Source: Branchiostoma floridae (Eukaryota; Chordata; Leptocardii; Amphioxiformes; Branchiostomatidae). From it: a stretch of DNA of 64,000 bases. Made by a program: the position numbers and the translations under genes. Numbering within the stretch: the first letter of the stretch is position 1; each line of letters opens with the position of its first letter. The DNA lies in assembly GCF_000003815.2 (NCBI RefSeq), contig NC_049986.1, positions 17,161,473 to 17,225,472 of the forward strand, read 5' to 3'. Below are positions 1-11,462 of this stretch, piece by piece. Below the pieces are notes generated by a model that did not search any database, was not told the DNA's origin, and was given only the letters and a program-made list of their open reading frames with translations.

Positions 1-2289
1 GAAACCCAGAATAATGAAGCGGGAAACCCTCTGGCGAGTCGGCATAAGGGGAAGTCAAACAGTAGTTACTGTGAAATGTATCGGACTGATACATCTGTAG
101 AAATCTTTCTCTCTAAAACGTTAAAAACAGAGAAGACTTGAAGACACTATCCTCAGTCTCTACCAGGCTCGCTACGCTTTATAGGGAGAATAATTTGCTA
201 CGAGAGGAGTTGGTCGGCTGCGCAGCCGAAGGGTAGAACGTTAACTGAGCCTAACTAAGCGTTGACTGATTCCCATGTCCCATGTACCGAGGGCCAATTT
301 CCCAACTTTTCTCCCGAATTCTACGCTCCCCATACCCCCGTAAGAAGACCTAGTGGAGGCTGCACTATCTTAGTATTTGGCCCATGAAGTCATTTATCTT
401 TCAAGGGAGTAAAAATGGGTTTGGTATCATCAACTTTATGCTCCAGTTTCGCTCTTATCTACTCCCAGCTCCTGCCGTTAGCTAAAAGCCAGAACGTTAT
501 AAAATGTAAAATGACGAAGAGGAATTGAGTAGAAAGTACTGAGAATGACAACTACTCTTGGCAACTACGTCGTCATGGCGTTTTCTGAATAACGGTAATC
601 ACTGTGTTTTAACTGTATAGTCCAATTAGCTAACAAGACATTCTTACCAGAGATCTTTGAAGCAGAAGTCAGAAGAAAGTCACTATTCGACAAAGTTCAA
701 CTTGGATAATCGACCGCCATATTCTCAGATATTATTACATATAACTATTGCTGCGTTCTGTTCCATGAACCATCGCACATTGATAAGTACCATTGAGGCT
801 TTCAACATTTCTCGGAAACACACTGCTGTTGATAGAAAGAAAGCCGTAAACAATTGACAGTCTTCGTCAAGATAAGACCTATGTATCAGCTGACCAATGC
901 AGGAATGCTTTTCTACCTCTCATGTGTTAGTCACTCAGCCCACGAAGGAATAAGGTCCAGATGGAAGTTCCTTCCGCTATCGGCAGCACATATATACGAG
1001 CACTGCCCATATGATGGATGTGTACGTCATCTTTATCGTGCCATCCTTGCAGCATTATGCACTATCTTATCACAAACATTGTTCTTCATCCTTACCTTTA
1101 CGATTTAAGGACTTGCCAACAGCTCCGGTGGACATGAGGGACGCTGATGCAAGTACAGGTCTGTTGAAATCGATGTCAAAGTTTCTTGGGGATTCGCTAA
1201 GGAATTCTGATGACCAGCAACGACGTAGCTCATAGAAAATATCGATGAAACGCCGCTGGGTGTAAGTGATTTTGATCGCAACCCATCAGGAGACGAGGAA
1301 GTAATACGAAAAATGTCCCCGCACAGAATGTGACATTGCAGTAACTTTGATGCCTTATTCAGATCTTATGGCACTGGAATTACCAATGATGCATTCTCAA
1401 GAATAATTCATCATTCTTAATAATTTATCAAAGCGCACTCAAGAAATAAGGTTCATCTGGCGGAAAATTCTAGCAATTATTTTGTCACTGAAATAACTGT
1501 AATTCTCCTTTTCTTGAGTTGCCGGAAATTACAACAGATCTATATCGGAAAATTCCTGTGAACTCCTGTACAATCATTAAAAATAATTAAACAGTGATAT
1601 GCTCGCGGCACATGCATTCGCACGCCAATCTGTTTCTTGTGAACATCGATATCTGATCATGCCGTAATGAGGACGAGTAGTGATGTTGCTTCCAAATCAC
1701 CTCGTTTGGAAAATGAGGTTCTAACTGAATTGCGCGACTAATCTCGTGTGCCACGGAGGTCGAGCCAAAAGACAGTCAATGGCTGAAAACTAATTTTCCG
1801 GGCAGTTCTGCGTGCTGTAGGGTTGGAAGGAACTTCAAAGTTTCACTACATCTCCCCTCAACGGCACTAGTTCATAACGGGACAAATTGTAAGCAGGGGT
1901 TGAAAGTTTCCGGTCTTTTTACTACTAACGTCAGATCTTAAACATTAACTTTATCATGTACATTGCGGTATTACATAGATGCTAAAAGCTAAAACCAAAG
2001 TAAGTGGGAGGGTACCCCAAGTAGAGCCGAAGGGTGCCGTTTGAGCATCATAATACTTGGTCTTGAATATGGTTGATGTACATACAGCTGCTTCTAAACG
2101 TACCATATCTGGGAGGGGGTAGAGAGGGGTACTCAAAGTAAAATTACTGAAACATTACTAGTCTTGCCAGCAATTGTGCAGTTCTTGGCGGCACATTTGC
2201 GCTCCGAGTCAGTGTGTGTTCTCATAAGGACATACTTACGACAACGTATTAGCCAAGACGGCCCAGTGGGCACCTCTCCACCGTCAGAG
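1..2289. other. No gene recognised, 1-2289
   Basis: I see no supportable gene here. Open frames are at most 86 codons and resemble no family I know. A 14-bp perfect palindrome (CGGCTGCGCAGCCG) lies at 215-228. A frame ending near 1235 is hydrophilic but has no splice or start context that would support it. Confidence 0.5.
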
Positions 2290-2400
2290 TCGTGTGAAGT
2301 GCATTTCCCAAGGGTACAAAATCGTGGTGTATCAGTGAATCGAATCCAAGACCTCTTGGTTCTGAGCCAAAGGTACTCACACTGCCACTACTATGACACC
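2290..2400 (-). mobile_element. tRNA-derived SINE fragment (head and start of body)
   Basis: Read on the minus strand, this stretch has a tRNA-like head: TGGCTCAGAACCAAGAGGTC, then a B-box-like GGATTCGATTC. It is followed by a conserved body beginning CCCTTGGGAAATGCACTTCA. This order (tRNA-like promoter, then CCTTGGGAAAGGCACTTTACACG-type body) matches a tRNA-derived SINE common in marine invertebrates, including amphioxus. The name and distribution are from memory. The copy is diverged and truncated: its body fades out near 2290. It is not a functional tRNA, because no acceptor stem can be built around the boxes. Confidence 0.6.
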
Positions 2401-2789
2401 TCTGCACTTAGCAAAAATCAATAGGGTTATTCCCTGTTAGGACACTTACCCGGGAGCGTTAATAATAAACAGGGGAGTTATTACATCTCAGCGGCAAGAG
2501 ATTAAATCCCAAGTTCCTTGCACATGAAGAGGATATGACATCACACTTGGAACATTGCTTATTTAAAATATTACTGTGTAGTGTTTGGACTGTCCTTTCT
2601 CGTTGTCATTCTTGTAGTTACGTGGAATTAGGCTATAAGGAATTTGATTTAAACGGTTCTCTGCTGTTCAATGATATATTTGTTTTCTGTTTGTGTCGCA
2701 TACCAGGTAAACCGCCTTAAGGCGCACTGAAGAGTACAAGCTGATCTCCGGACAGATTTAATTGATCCACTTACACCGGGAACTATTTT

Positions 2790-2965
2790 TGATAACTGTG
2801 GTTAGTTCTGCTACGTGCTCGATGTGTGGCTCTACTCAGACACAGGAGATCTGGCGTCCTATCCGAGGGACGGCCCTGACCTAAGGTAGATATACTCATG
2901 TGCACCTGAGTGAAGTGAAGAAAGTCGTGTAAAGGGCCTTTCCCAAGGGCACAAGGTTGGCGGCA
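2790..2965 (-). mobile_element. SINE fragment (body and 3' part)
   Basis: This is a second copy of the same SINE family on the minus strand, 390 bp to the right. Visible landmarks in order are CCCTTGGGAAAGGC, TTTACACGACTTTC, CACTTCACTCAGGTG, CCCTCGGATAGGACG and GAGCCACACATCGAGCACG. It overlaps the first copy only in the CCCTTGGGAAA body start, and lacks the tRNA-like head. The two pieces could come from separate insertions or from one broken insertion; both point the same way. Confidence 0.65.
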
Positions 2966-4786
2966 TACCAACTGACTTTAACCCAGGATGTCAAGGTTAC
3001 GGGCCATGCACCCTGCCGTGACATGGATCTAAAACATAGCAAGAGTATACTTTTACGTAGTAAGACCACTAACAATCAGAAATCGATACGTGTTCTCATT
3101 AGAGTCAGTGACTTCAATTTGCTTCACCTCGAAGCTGTAATGAAGCAAATTGAGATGTATTGCGTACAGCTTTGTCTCAGGCCCACCTGTTCTGCCTGGG
3201 TAGCCATTATTACGTCTTCTGCCGAGGTGCCTAATGAGTAAAGGTTAGACCGATGTGTACGCAAGAGCTTCTCAACTTAACCCTGAGGGGCAACAGCATT
3301 AGTGATGGCATGTCTTAATCTCTAGCTGCAGACTCACAGTAGCGCACAAAGATAACACCTGTAAATAGCTAAGTCCATTCCGCCAGATAGCTTTTAGAAA
3401 TATCTATTGATTTTGACAGTGTTTAGATTAAAGACTAAGCCCCTTTTCTCTTGGGACAACAATGCCCTCGTAGGATAGCGTATAGACACAGATCATGGAG
3501 AATACGTTCGTTCGCCAGCCTGTGTTGCAGTATCTCTCGGGAGCTTATGGGTTTTCCCTCCCGAGAGCTTGTAGCCATCATACTGCTACCTCGGGTGAAC
3601 CATTCCCTTTCCTAGCGCCACCAATAGGAGCTCGGTGTTCTTGTCCACTTAAAACAAAACATCCAATAGCAACTCGGGACTCTCTGTTACTATGAAAAAT
3701 CAGACAGTTATCACAATTTTCAGTCCTGACACTTTTCAGTAATGATAATAATTGGCCCATGTAATAACATATATGCACAAAGCTACAGTATTAAGATGTT
3801 CCCCATTCTCCTGACTAAGAAGTGTGGACTACCAAGATTCTAGATAGCGGCCTGACCAGTGGAAGGCTGGTTCGCTGCTATTGTTTAGGGTAATCACCGG
3901 CGACCACATCATTTAATGGCACTTCTAAGGATGAAACATGGTTTCTTTTTGGCTAGGTCAATTGACACATTTGCTGAGCCATCTTTTTACATCGTCGTCT
4001 CGTGTCCAGGACAGGACAAGGAGCGCCTCTTAGTCTGGCATCGACCGCTGGCAGCAGCAAGACATGGTCCCGAGTAGAGAAAAACGGATACAAGTGGTTT
4101 CCGCGCCAGTTCAAGACAAATTTGCCGAAGACTAGTAGAAAATCTGATGAAAAGAGGCGTTGAAGTTCAGGTCAGCCGAGCTAATGAAGGCAATCGACCA
4201 CCTTCACTCGGTCACGGCCGTAAAAGACAATTAGATACAAAGGTCAACCAACCTTCGTGCATTTTTTATCTTCAATTCGCAGATAAATCACGTTGCCCTC
4301 TGATCCTTCGGTCAGATATCGACATGTTGTTAGATAGATGAGCACGCTAGTTGGCTCAAAACTATTCAAACTGACAGAAGACCATTTCTCCTGTTAATAT
4401 TTTGAAAGTCCGCTAAAAGTTTAGTAGATGTCATCAATATAAAACAATGAAAGTTGACAAGGTAATGAACACCTGCTCCGCCATACCTTCCATTGTGTTG
4501 GAGAATTTTTATAAATTAAAGTGATGCGTTTTTTTTAGCATTGTCGTAATTTTTGTTTCCGCTATATATAGATAAATAGCATTTGCATGCACAGATTGCG
4601 CACAGCGAACATGCAACACAGGTTCTGTTAGGTTCTGTGTATTTTCATAATTTTGCTCGGCGCTGTAAACCAGTGGTACACGTGGTACTCTACAAAAGTG
4701 CAGTTCAGGTTCTGATAGTTCTGAATAATAGTGCACTAATTGAAAAAGTTACAGACTTGATCGAACTGAGCCTACGTTCTTTGAAC

Positions 4787-4834
4787 TATTATAGGGTAAA
4801 TGACTATAACCCTCTCACTGTAATCTTATGTCTT
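4787..4834 (+). repeat. 48-bp direct repeat, copy 1
   Basis: This copy shares about 40 of 48 bases with 6308-6355, beginning TATTATAGG(G/A)TAAATGACTATA and ending CTGTAATCTTA(T/C)GTCTT. The copies lie about 1.5 kb apart in the same orientation. They may be remnants of a dispersed element or the ends of a decayed one; I cannot tell which. Confidence 0.6.
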
Positions 4835-6307
4835 ACATCTTATGTTTAACATTCAAAAGTAAAGGTGTAAATTTTTTAACCCATAAGATAATGACACGTG
4901 TTTACAGCACATCTTTGATATCAAAACTACAGCAGGTGTAAGGCTTGGAGTCTTCCCAGTAGACATTCCACAATGCGACTTGTCTCGAGACATGATGTAT
5001 GTGTGGATCTCCAAAAATCTTTGAAACAAAAATGTAGGAAATACGCAAAACAAACAAGGCCTCTAAGAATGGGGGGAATTCGTGGGTGTTGAGACACAGC
5101 TTCACTGTACTTGCAATTGGATTCCGGGAAAAATTATATGTTTGAAAATTCAGCTCACCTTTTGATGTTGACAGATAATGATGCAGATAAAGAGGGAAGA
5201 CGATTATGATAGGGGAGTACTGTCAAGTTAATTTCAATTTCCTCCAAAATAACATAGAACTGAAAAATCTCCTATGACAGCAAATCGATAGATATCTATT
5301 GTGTGATATATGCTCGTCTGAAATTGACACGTAGCAAATTTATGATAATAAGCACCGTATCGATCCAGTAATCTACAGATGTTATACGGCCAATCTCATA
5401 TATGTTGGAATCAAAATTCATTTTCCTTACTCATGAATACTTAAAGACAATCTAGGCCCCGGGACATCCTCTATTCTTCGGGGAAATAAATCCGCGCATA
5501 AAGCAATTGGGCTCAAAGTATTAAGGCACGATTGTGCGTTATTCGTCTGTCTTCAAGTTTTACTTTCTATAAGTATTAAAGCTACCTTCCCCTGGAATGA
5601 AAATGCATTAACGGGATTTCCTTAAGGCATTTCCCATCTTGCCCCATGTTTTATCTCATTCAGGCTTAGCCAAGTTATGGTGTTCTACAAACATTTCATC
5701 CTTTCGTAGTAAACATCATGCATTGATTTCCCATCATTGATTGAGCATCATATTGCTCTGATAGATGAATAGAATTATACAATGGTAGCTTTTTTGCATA
5801 TTGTGGGGCTCGCATAATTTTTGAAGCAAAGACAACATCAGGTAATATGGACGGTTTTTATTTTCTGATTGTCAACATTTGAAGAAGGGCTTTAAAATGT
5901 TACTATAATGTGGCAGATCTGAAGTACTATTTGTTACAACGTCTTTATTCATTTCACGCAGTTTTTTTTATATTTATCCAATATAGAATCACCCTGTTAC
6001 CACCAGCATTCGTGATACCAGAACAATTCTTCGGCTCTACCAGAAAATATTGCTCATTAACCATCCAAAGCGGTAGTATTTCAGACGGATAAATCGTAAC
6101 TCTGCAATCCAATGTGCCCAACAACGATTTTCAATACTTTCCCAACCATAAAATACCGATAACAGTCGTTTTATAGATGTTCGTCAGTACTATAGCCATC
6201 TAGGAATACATAAAATCCCTCGGCCAAATCTCTGGGAAAACGACAGTTATCACAACCTGTATCACCCATTGGACGACGAACCGAAAGTGTGACTTATGGC
6301 ACCACGG

Positions 6308-6355
6308 TATTATAGGATAAATGACTATAGTCCTTAATCTGTAATCTTACGTCTT
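6308..6355 (+). repeat. 48-bp direct repeat, copy 2
   Basis: Partner of 4787-4834 in the same orientation, with the same 5' core (TAAATGACTATA) and 3' core (CTGTAATCTTA) and about eight mismatches over 48 bases. The sequence between the copies shows no recognisable transposon coding remnant. Confidence 0.6.
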
Positions 6356-8783
6356 CTCCTTAATTTCACAACACCATTTGACTCTGCATTTGTAAGATCT
6401 GTATAAATTTAATCCCATTAATCAAATATAGGAAAACTAAAAATATCGATGTTAGGGCTTTATGTGTTGACTGACGGATGCCGACGCCAAAACACACTCG
6501 CATTTTAGGATGCTTTCCATCAAAGTTGTTACGTGCTATTGGGCACGAAATGACCCGTTATCAAGGTAGGAGATTTTCCTTTTAAGAAGCCTTTTCCCAC
6601 TTAAGGTTGGGCCTGTTCACACCTTAGTGAGTCCTGTCCTGGCGGCACGGCAGAATGAAAGCTTTTATTCCGGAATGTCTTCATGAAACAAAGCTTGCCA
6701 TCGACTATGGGCAAGATTGGAGTACCTTCTCTGATATTTGCTATAGATTCCTAAGGAAAATTGAATATTATTTGAAATGTACTTACTAATTCATGTTAGA
6801 TATTATCATCGGTATCGAAGTTGTCAACGTATCCATACATCATAAACCCGTCAATATTGTTTCCATGACGAGAGTCGACTTTTACGGCAAAATAAACTGC
6901 ATAGTGCGTTATTAGCCTATTAGTATTTTGACCCCCTGTTGACATTTACACTTGACCATTCAAAAATTTATACTGTAATAAGGAGTTCGCGGATAAGTTT
7001 ATCTCAACCCTGAATGTAGTTACGACATCGTAATGTCCGAAGTAATGAGAAAACTATTATTTTCGTATAGAGTGTATTCATGTAGAAATACGTGCAATGG
7101 TTAAGACTCCATTATGATGGCTCCACCAGATTACGTTCCTTTGCTTCTTGTCTGGTTGTTTGATTATGTTCGTAACCCGTGTCTCGCCAGAGGTTTGTGC
7201 TCGACCTAAGGGTTTGAAAACCGGTTTTGTTGCGGAAGGTCAATAACACGATATATGGACCTGCATCTTAACCATTCAATCTTAATTAAAACGGGTAGGT
7301 TTGATAGGGCAAGTGATTTATCATATCCGTGTGTTTTCCATTCTCATAATGAAATAACCAACAGTCTCCGTGTTGATCTTTAGAGCAGCTAATGAAGAAT
7401 AGTGGCACGGACGCCTGGTCGGATCCATTTGACGATCTATGGGCTAGCTGCTCATAAACTATATGTTCACAACATCATACATGCGTGACGCAAGCCCGTA
7501 CGTCTTTAATATTGATATCTGAATATGTAACATACTTTTGAATAAATGTTACAGATTAAACACGTCAAGATTAAGATAGGGAGAGACGTGGTCGCAATAC
7601 ATGCAGCACTGTACTGCCGTCAATATGTACAATAGCTACAGATCAAAAAGCTTCTGCACTTACGTGTCCAGGACGTCTATAGTTTAAGGAAGAGAGTCTG
7701 TAGCTTCTCCGTTGTCATGCAGGGAACATCTCCGTGTCTTTTTGTGACAAATATCGGCGCAGAAGTAAGACAACTAGCATCAAACCGTGCGGAGCGACGA
7801 GGTGGACATCCTCCGTCGTGAGCGCACTGTTGAACTGTGTGCATCTGATCGATATGGCAGTGTACTGATAGCGAACATGTCACCTGTCTCCTTCAGCACA
7901 GAAGGCATTGTGGAGAATACAGCCCGATTACTTTGAGTGAAAGCATCTAATAACCAGAATAGCCACTAGGGAAGGAAGAAGTTTTACCGCCTCATCTTTC
8001 TTCATTATTGGCAAATCTACAATTCTTAAATTAGGGTGCCATTAGGATAGTGTCTCTGCAGACGGCTTAAAAGTTCAGAAGTAATTTCATGCATGGTAGC
8101 GACGGTTAAGTTGTGTATCCAACAAAGTTTTAATACGTACTAAGATGGGAGCATGCCCTAATTCGCCATATCACAGCATAACTGATAAAACCTTTTTCTG
8201 ACCACGCCTGCGCTGTGTTGCCCAATAGTTTCAGGTCCTTGATGATGGGGATTAGCATGCCGCAAAATCACTCTGTCGTAAACACAAGAAGTCAAGGATG
8301 TCGCAAATTGTGGTTGTCGTAACGTAGGATACGAATGCTGCCAAAAAACCTCCATGAAGTAACAAAATAGAACGTGCTTCAGAATATCAGCAACTGGTTT
8401 CCCCAGGAAAAGCAGGCTTATCCCGAGTGTTCTTTACGAATCTTTAGGGTAACACTTTCAGTTAACTAAGTACCTATTGTAGACGTAAATGCAATGCACC
8501 AAACTGGATAGTGGATCTTCGAAAATTCCCCAAATCGTAAAATTGACCTACATCAGCGATTGGGAATGTGACTGAAGAGCTGTATCACAACAACAGTCGT
8601 TTCCACCTGTACTAATGAAACATATTTAGATCCGTTTGGGGCGTAAAACCTGTTCTAATGGTTCTCGCCTGATTTTTCTCTGATAAAATATTCCTTCCAC
8701 GAAGAACTTTACTCAGCAGTACTTTGCTGCCATTACCTCCACATTCAAGCGCACCTAATCCTCTCTTCCTAGACATGGCCGTC

Positions 8784-9081
8784 CAGGGCATACTTGGTCC
8801 AGTGCAGGTAGCATTTACCAGACAAATTGTACCTGCGCCACTCGTAGAATTTAGGAAGTATTGATTATACTAAAATTGTTGAGGATTCATGACTGTTTTT
8901 TATACTTATCAAATGTGGTAACAGTCGATGCGGTTAACAACAATCCACATACACCTACATCATAGTACAAACCCATTACATGGACCACTGCAGGTTAGGT
9001 GCAGATAGACACCAGAAATACCTGCACAGCTACAACTCTACCTGCACTAACCTGCATATGCAGGTGGTATTTCGAGCCCTG
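8784..9081. mobile_element. Possible hAT-like non-autonomous element
   Basis: The right end reads CGAGCCCTG on the plus strand, so the minus strand starts CAGGGCTCGAAATACC. The left candidate end starts CAGGGCATACTTGG. CAGGG ends are typical of hAT elements. Internally the motif GCAGGT/ACCTGC recurs many times, including CCTGCATATGCAGG near the right end, as in elements with subterminal repeats. The flanking 8-mers do not match convincingly, so boundaries and class are tentative. No transposase coding is visible. Confidence 0.4.
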
Positions 9082-11237
9082 TCGTCCCTCCAGTGTTTTT
9101 ACTGACTCCCAGGATAGTCATGTGCCATAAAACACTCCTCAACTGTCGCCGAAAAGCGACACTGGTTGGTAATAACCTCCGCATAAGTCCAAGAACAATG
9201 TCAATGCCAAATGACAGTGAATCAACTTGTTCTCACCAATGGGTATTCATTTTTTTCACTGAAAGAGTCTTTACATCCTCTTTTCAAGAGGCAGAAATTA
9301 AACAGCCTGTATGTTGACATCCATTGACCTTCACGTGGGTTGCATTGATAACAAGCTACACCATTAAGTTCCGAACTTGTTAAGCAACAATAGTTGTATG
9401 TGAACATTCGTGACGATGTGAAATTGGGACAGAATTTACAGATACGCAAATTATCACACCAGAAGCTGCTGCAATCCGGTTGCTATTGTGGGGGAGGGGA
9501 TTGTATAGAATGATATAATTGTAGGGCTAAGAGACATCACAAAATGTCAAAATGCAGATACACTTTCAGATGATGACTAAATTGAAATAGGCCGACGGTA
9601 ACGCTAATCGGTTTGAAATACAAATGAAGATGTATTATTTTAGGTGAGAATAGAATACAAAATAAGGCCATAAAACTACTAAATGGAATTTTCACATGTA
9701 TGCCTATCCGCCTACTCCCACATGAGTATATCAGTCCTCGCAGGTTACCACCCATTTCCTAAAGGAGACCTAAGGACACACATAAGCAAACCCATCGACG
9801 AGACAAAGGGGGATTTTAGAGAAGTGTCCAATGGGAAAAACGCAGACACTCACCCTAGTTTGAATGACCACACCTTCTCTGTAGCAACTTCAAGACCCCT
9901 TTTCCTTTGGTGTACTGTTGTATCATAATGTCACGTTAATATCGTTGGTATAATGGGTTTTCGTCCATCGCGTTCGATGACAACCTTGACTTCCAGTCTC
10001 TTCTTACTAACTGCCTTCCGACCAGCATGCTGCTACTGCTACTGTTTTATATACTGCCCATTTGAGGTTGCCGAGCTTTCTGTTACCGATGTTTGATCCA
10101 ACCTCCCAAGGTATGTGGTAGTAACCTTTCCAGCGCGCAGCACCAGGGTCTATTCAGCGGGTTCCGTTAATGACGGTTATTCCAGACCGACCCCACACCT
10201 TATCCACTCCTTTGGCTAACCCAAATCATAAAACGCCCGTGTAATGCCCGTGTTCATTTAAACTATGCGCGAGCGGGCTTTATGACCTGTGAAGAAATGT
10301 GCAGGGTCTAAGGTCGCCTCCTTAATGGATATTGGCAAATGTCGTGTCCAGAATCTGAGAGGATGGAGAGCCCATGCATTGCGGTGCCACTTTTAGTGCC
10401 CTTTAGCAATGTGGGAGGTGGTAAGGTGGGAGATATATTCCTTACCGTAAACATAATAAAGCGTACAAATAGGCATTATATCGTCCTATTGAATTCAGAC
10501 GCAATTCTGTGCGTGACTTTTCTAGAACCTTATATGTAACGTTTTGCTTCACAGTATGTTTCAAAGACGTGAATGTTGATGTCTACAGTATATAGACAGA
10601 ATCGCTATCCGTCATCCAAGAAATTAGCAGCGTCTTAGATTTTCATGCACAAGTTACTATATGCTTCGAGTATTGACACGTAAATCATGCGCTTTGTACA
10701 GTCCAATCACCACTGGCGCAAACATATCTTTTATAGGGTAGTTCCGTAGTACCATACTGTGACATCTGCTATTAAGTCTCAAGGTATTTGTTAGGGATAT
10801 TTCATGATAGAAGGGTTTTACATTCAAGTTGGCATACGGTTCTGCAGCTAGAGGGGAAAGTTTACGCTTTTATCTGTCCTTCATCTTTAGATGAAGCTCC
10901 GCAACATATTTACAATTTACAACACGCCGATTTTGATTTTGATGAAAATGCAGAAGTCAATACTTTGGAGGAGTTTTAAATTTCAAATCGATTATTACAA
11001 TTCTTCGTCAATAAAGAAATGAAGAAAAAGAAAAAACTGCGCTATTTAACCAATTTGAAGTGGACTAGCAAGGAAACAATGAGATATGATATCCAATGAC
11101 GAATACTTCGCTAGACTTTGCCACTGTCAGTTTTTTGTCTTATATATTAACCCCCCCCCCCCATTGTATCTTTCCATTGTTGTTGGCTTCACAAAACGTA
11201 AGTGAGGTGACGCAGAGTGAAACTGTATGTTTTGAGA
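9082..11237. other. No gene recognised, 9082-11237
   Basis: No supportable gene. One 62-codon frame (about 10791-10979) ends in an acidic tail and is followed about 30 bp later by AATAAA and an A-rich run. It has no recognised homologue and is discussed as a finding. A run of about 13 C lies near 11150. Confidence 0.4.
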
Positions 11238-11462
11238 TGGTATCTCATTGTACTTGGGGCAGCGGTGCGGCACTGCGGGGTTCGTTGACTGCTGCACTGT
11301 TGTATCATTTTAGCCAATGTTATTACAATTTAGATATTGCGTAAGAAGTAAGAATATAACTTAGTAAGTAATGAGTAATAGTATAACCAAAATAGTTTAA
11401 CTTAGAAGACAACAAAATGCACAAATCGTAAGCACCGGTGCCCCAAGTGCAGTGAGATACCA
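11238..11462. repeat. Inverted repeat, 31-bp arms
   Basis: Arms at 11238-11268 and 11432-11462 are reverse complements at 28 of 31 positions, with 163 bp between them. The core is CTTGGGGCA(G/C)CGGTGC on the left and GCACCGGTGCCCCAAG on the right. This is the architecture of a small MITE or foldback. No clear target duplication is visible, so the element borders are uncertain. Confidence 0.6.

Larger units (their letters stand above)
2966..8783. other. No gene recognised, 2966-8783
   Basis: No coding exon is supported. Small structures only: a 13-bp perfect stem with a 14-nt loop at 3114-3153, a 10-bp stem (CTCTCGGGAG / CTCCCGAGAG) at 3534-3567, and a pair of 48-bp direct repeats at 4787-4834 and 6308-6355. 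The remainder is AT-rich unique-looking sequence. Confidence 0.45.
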
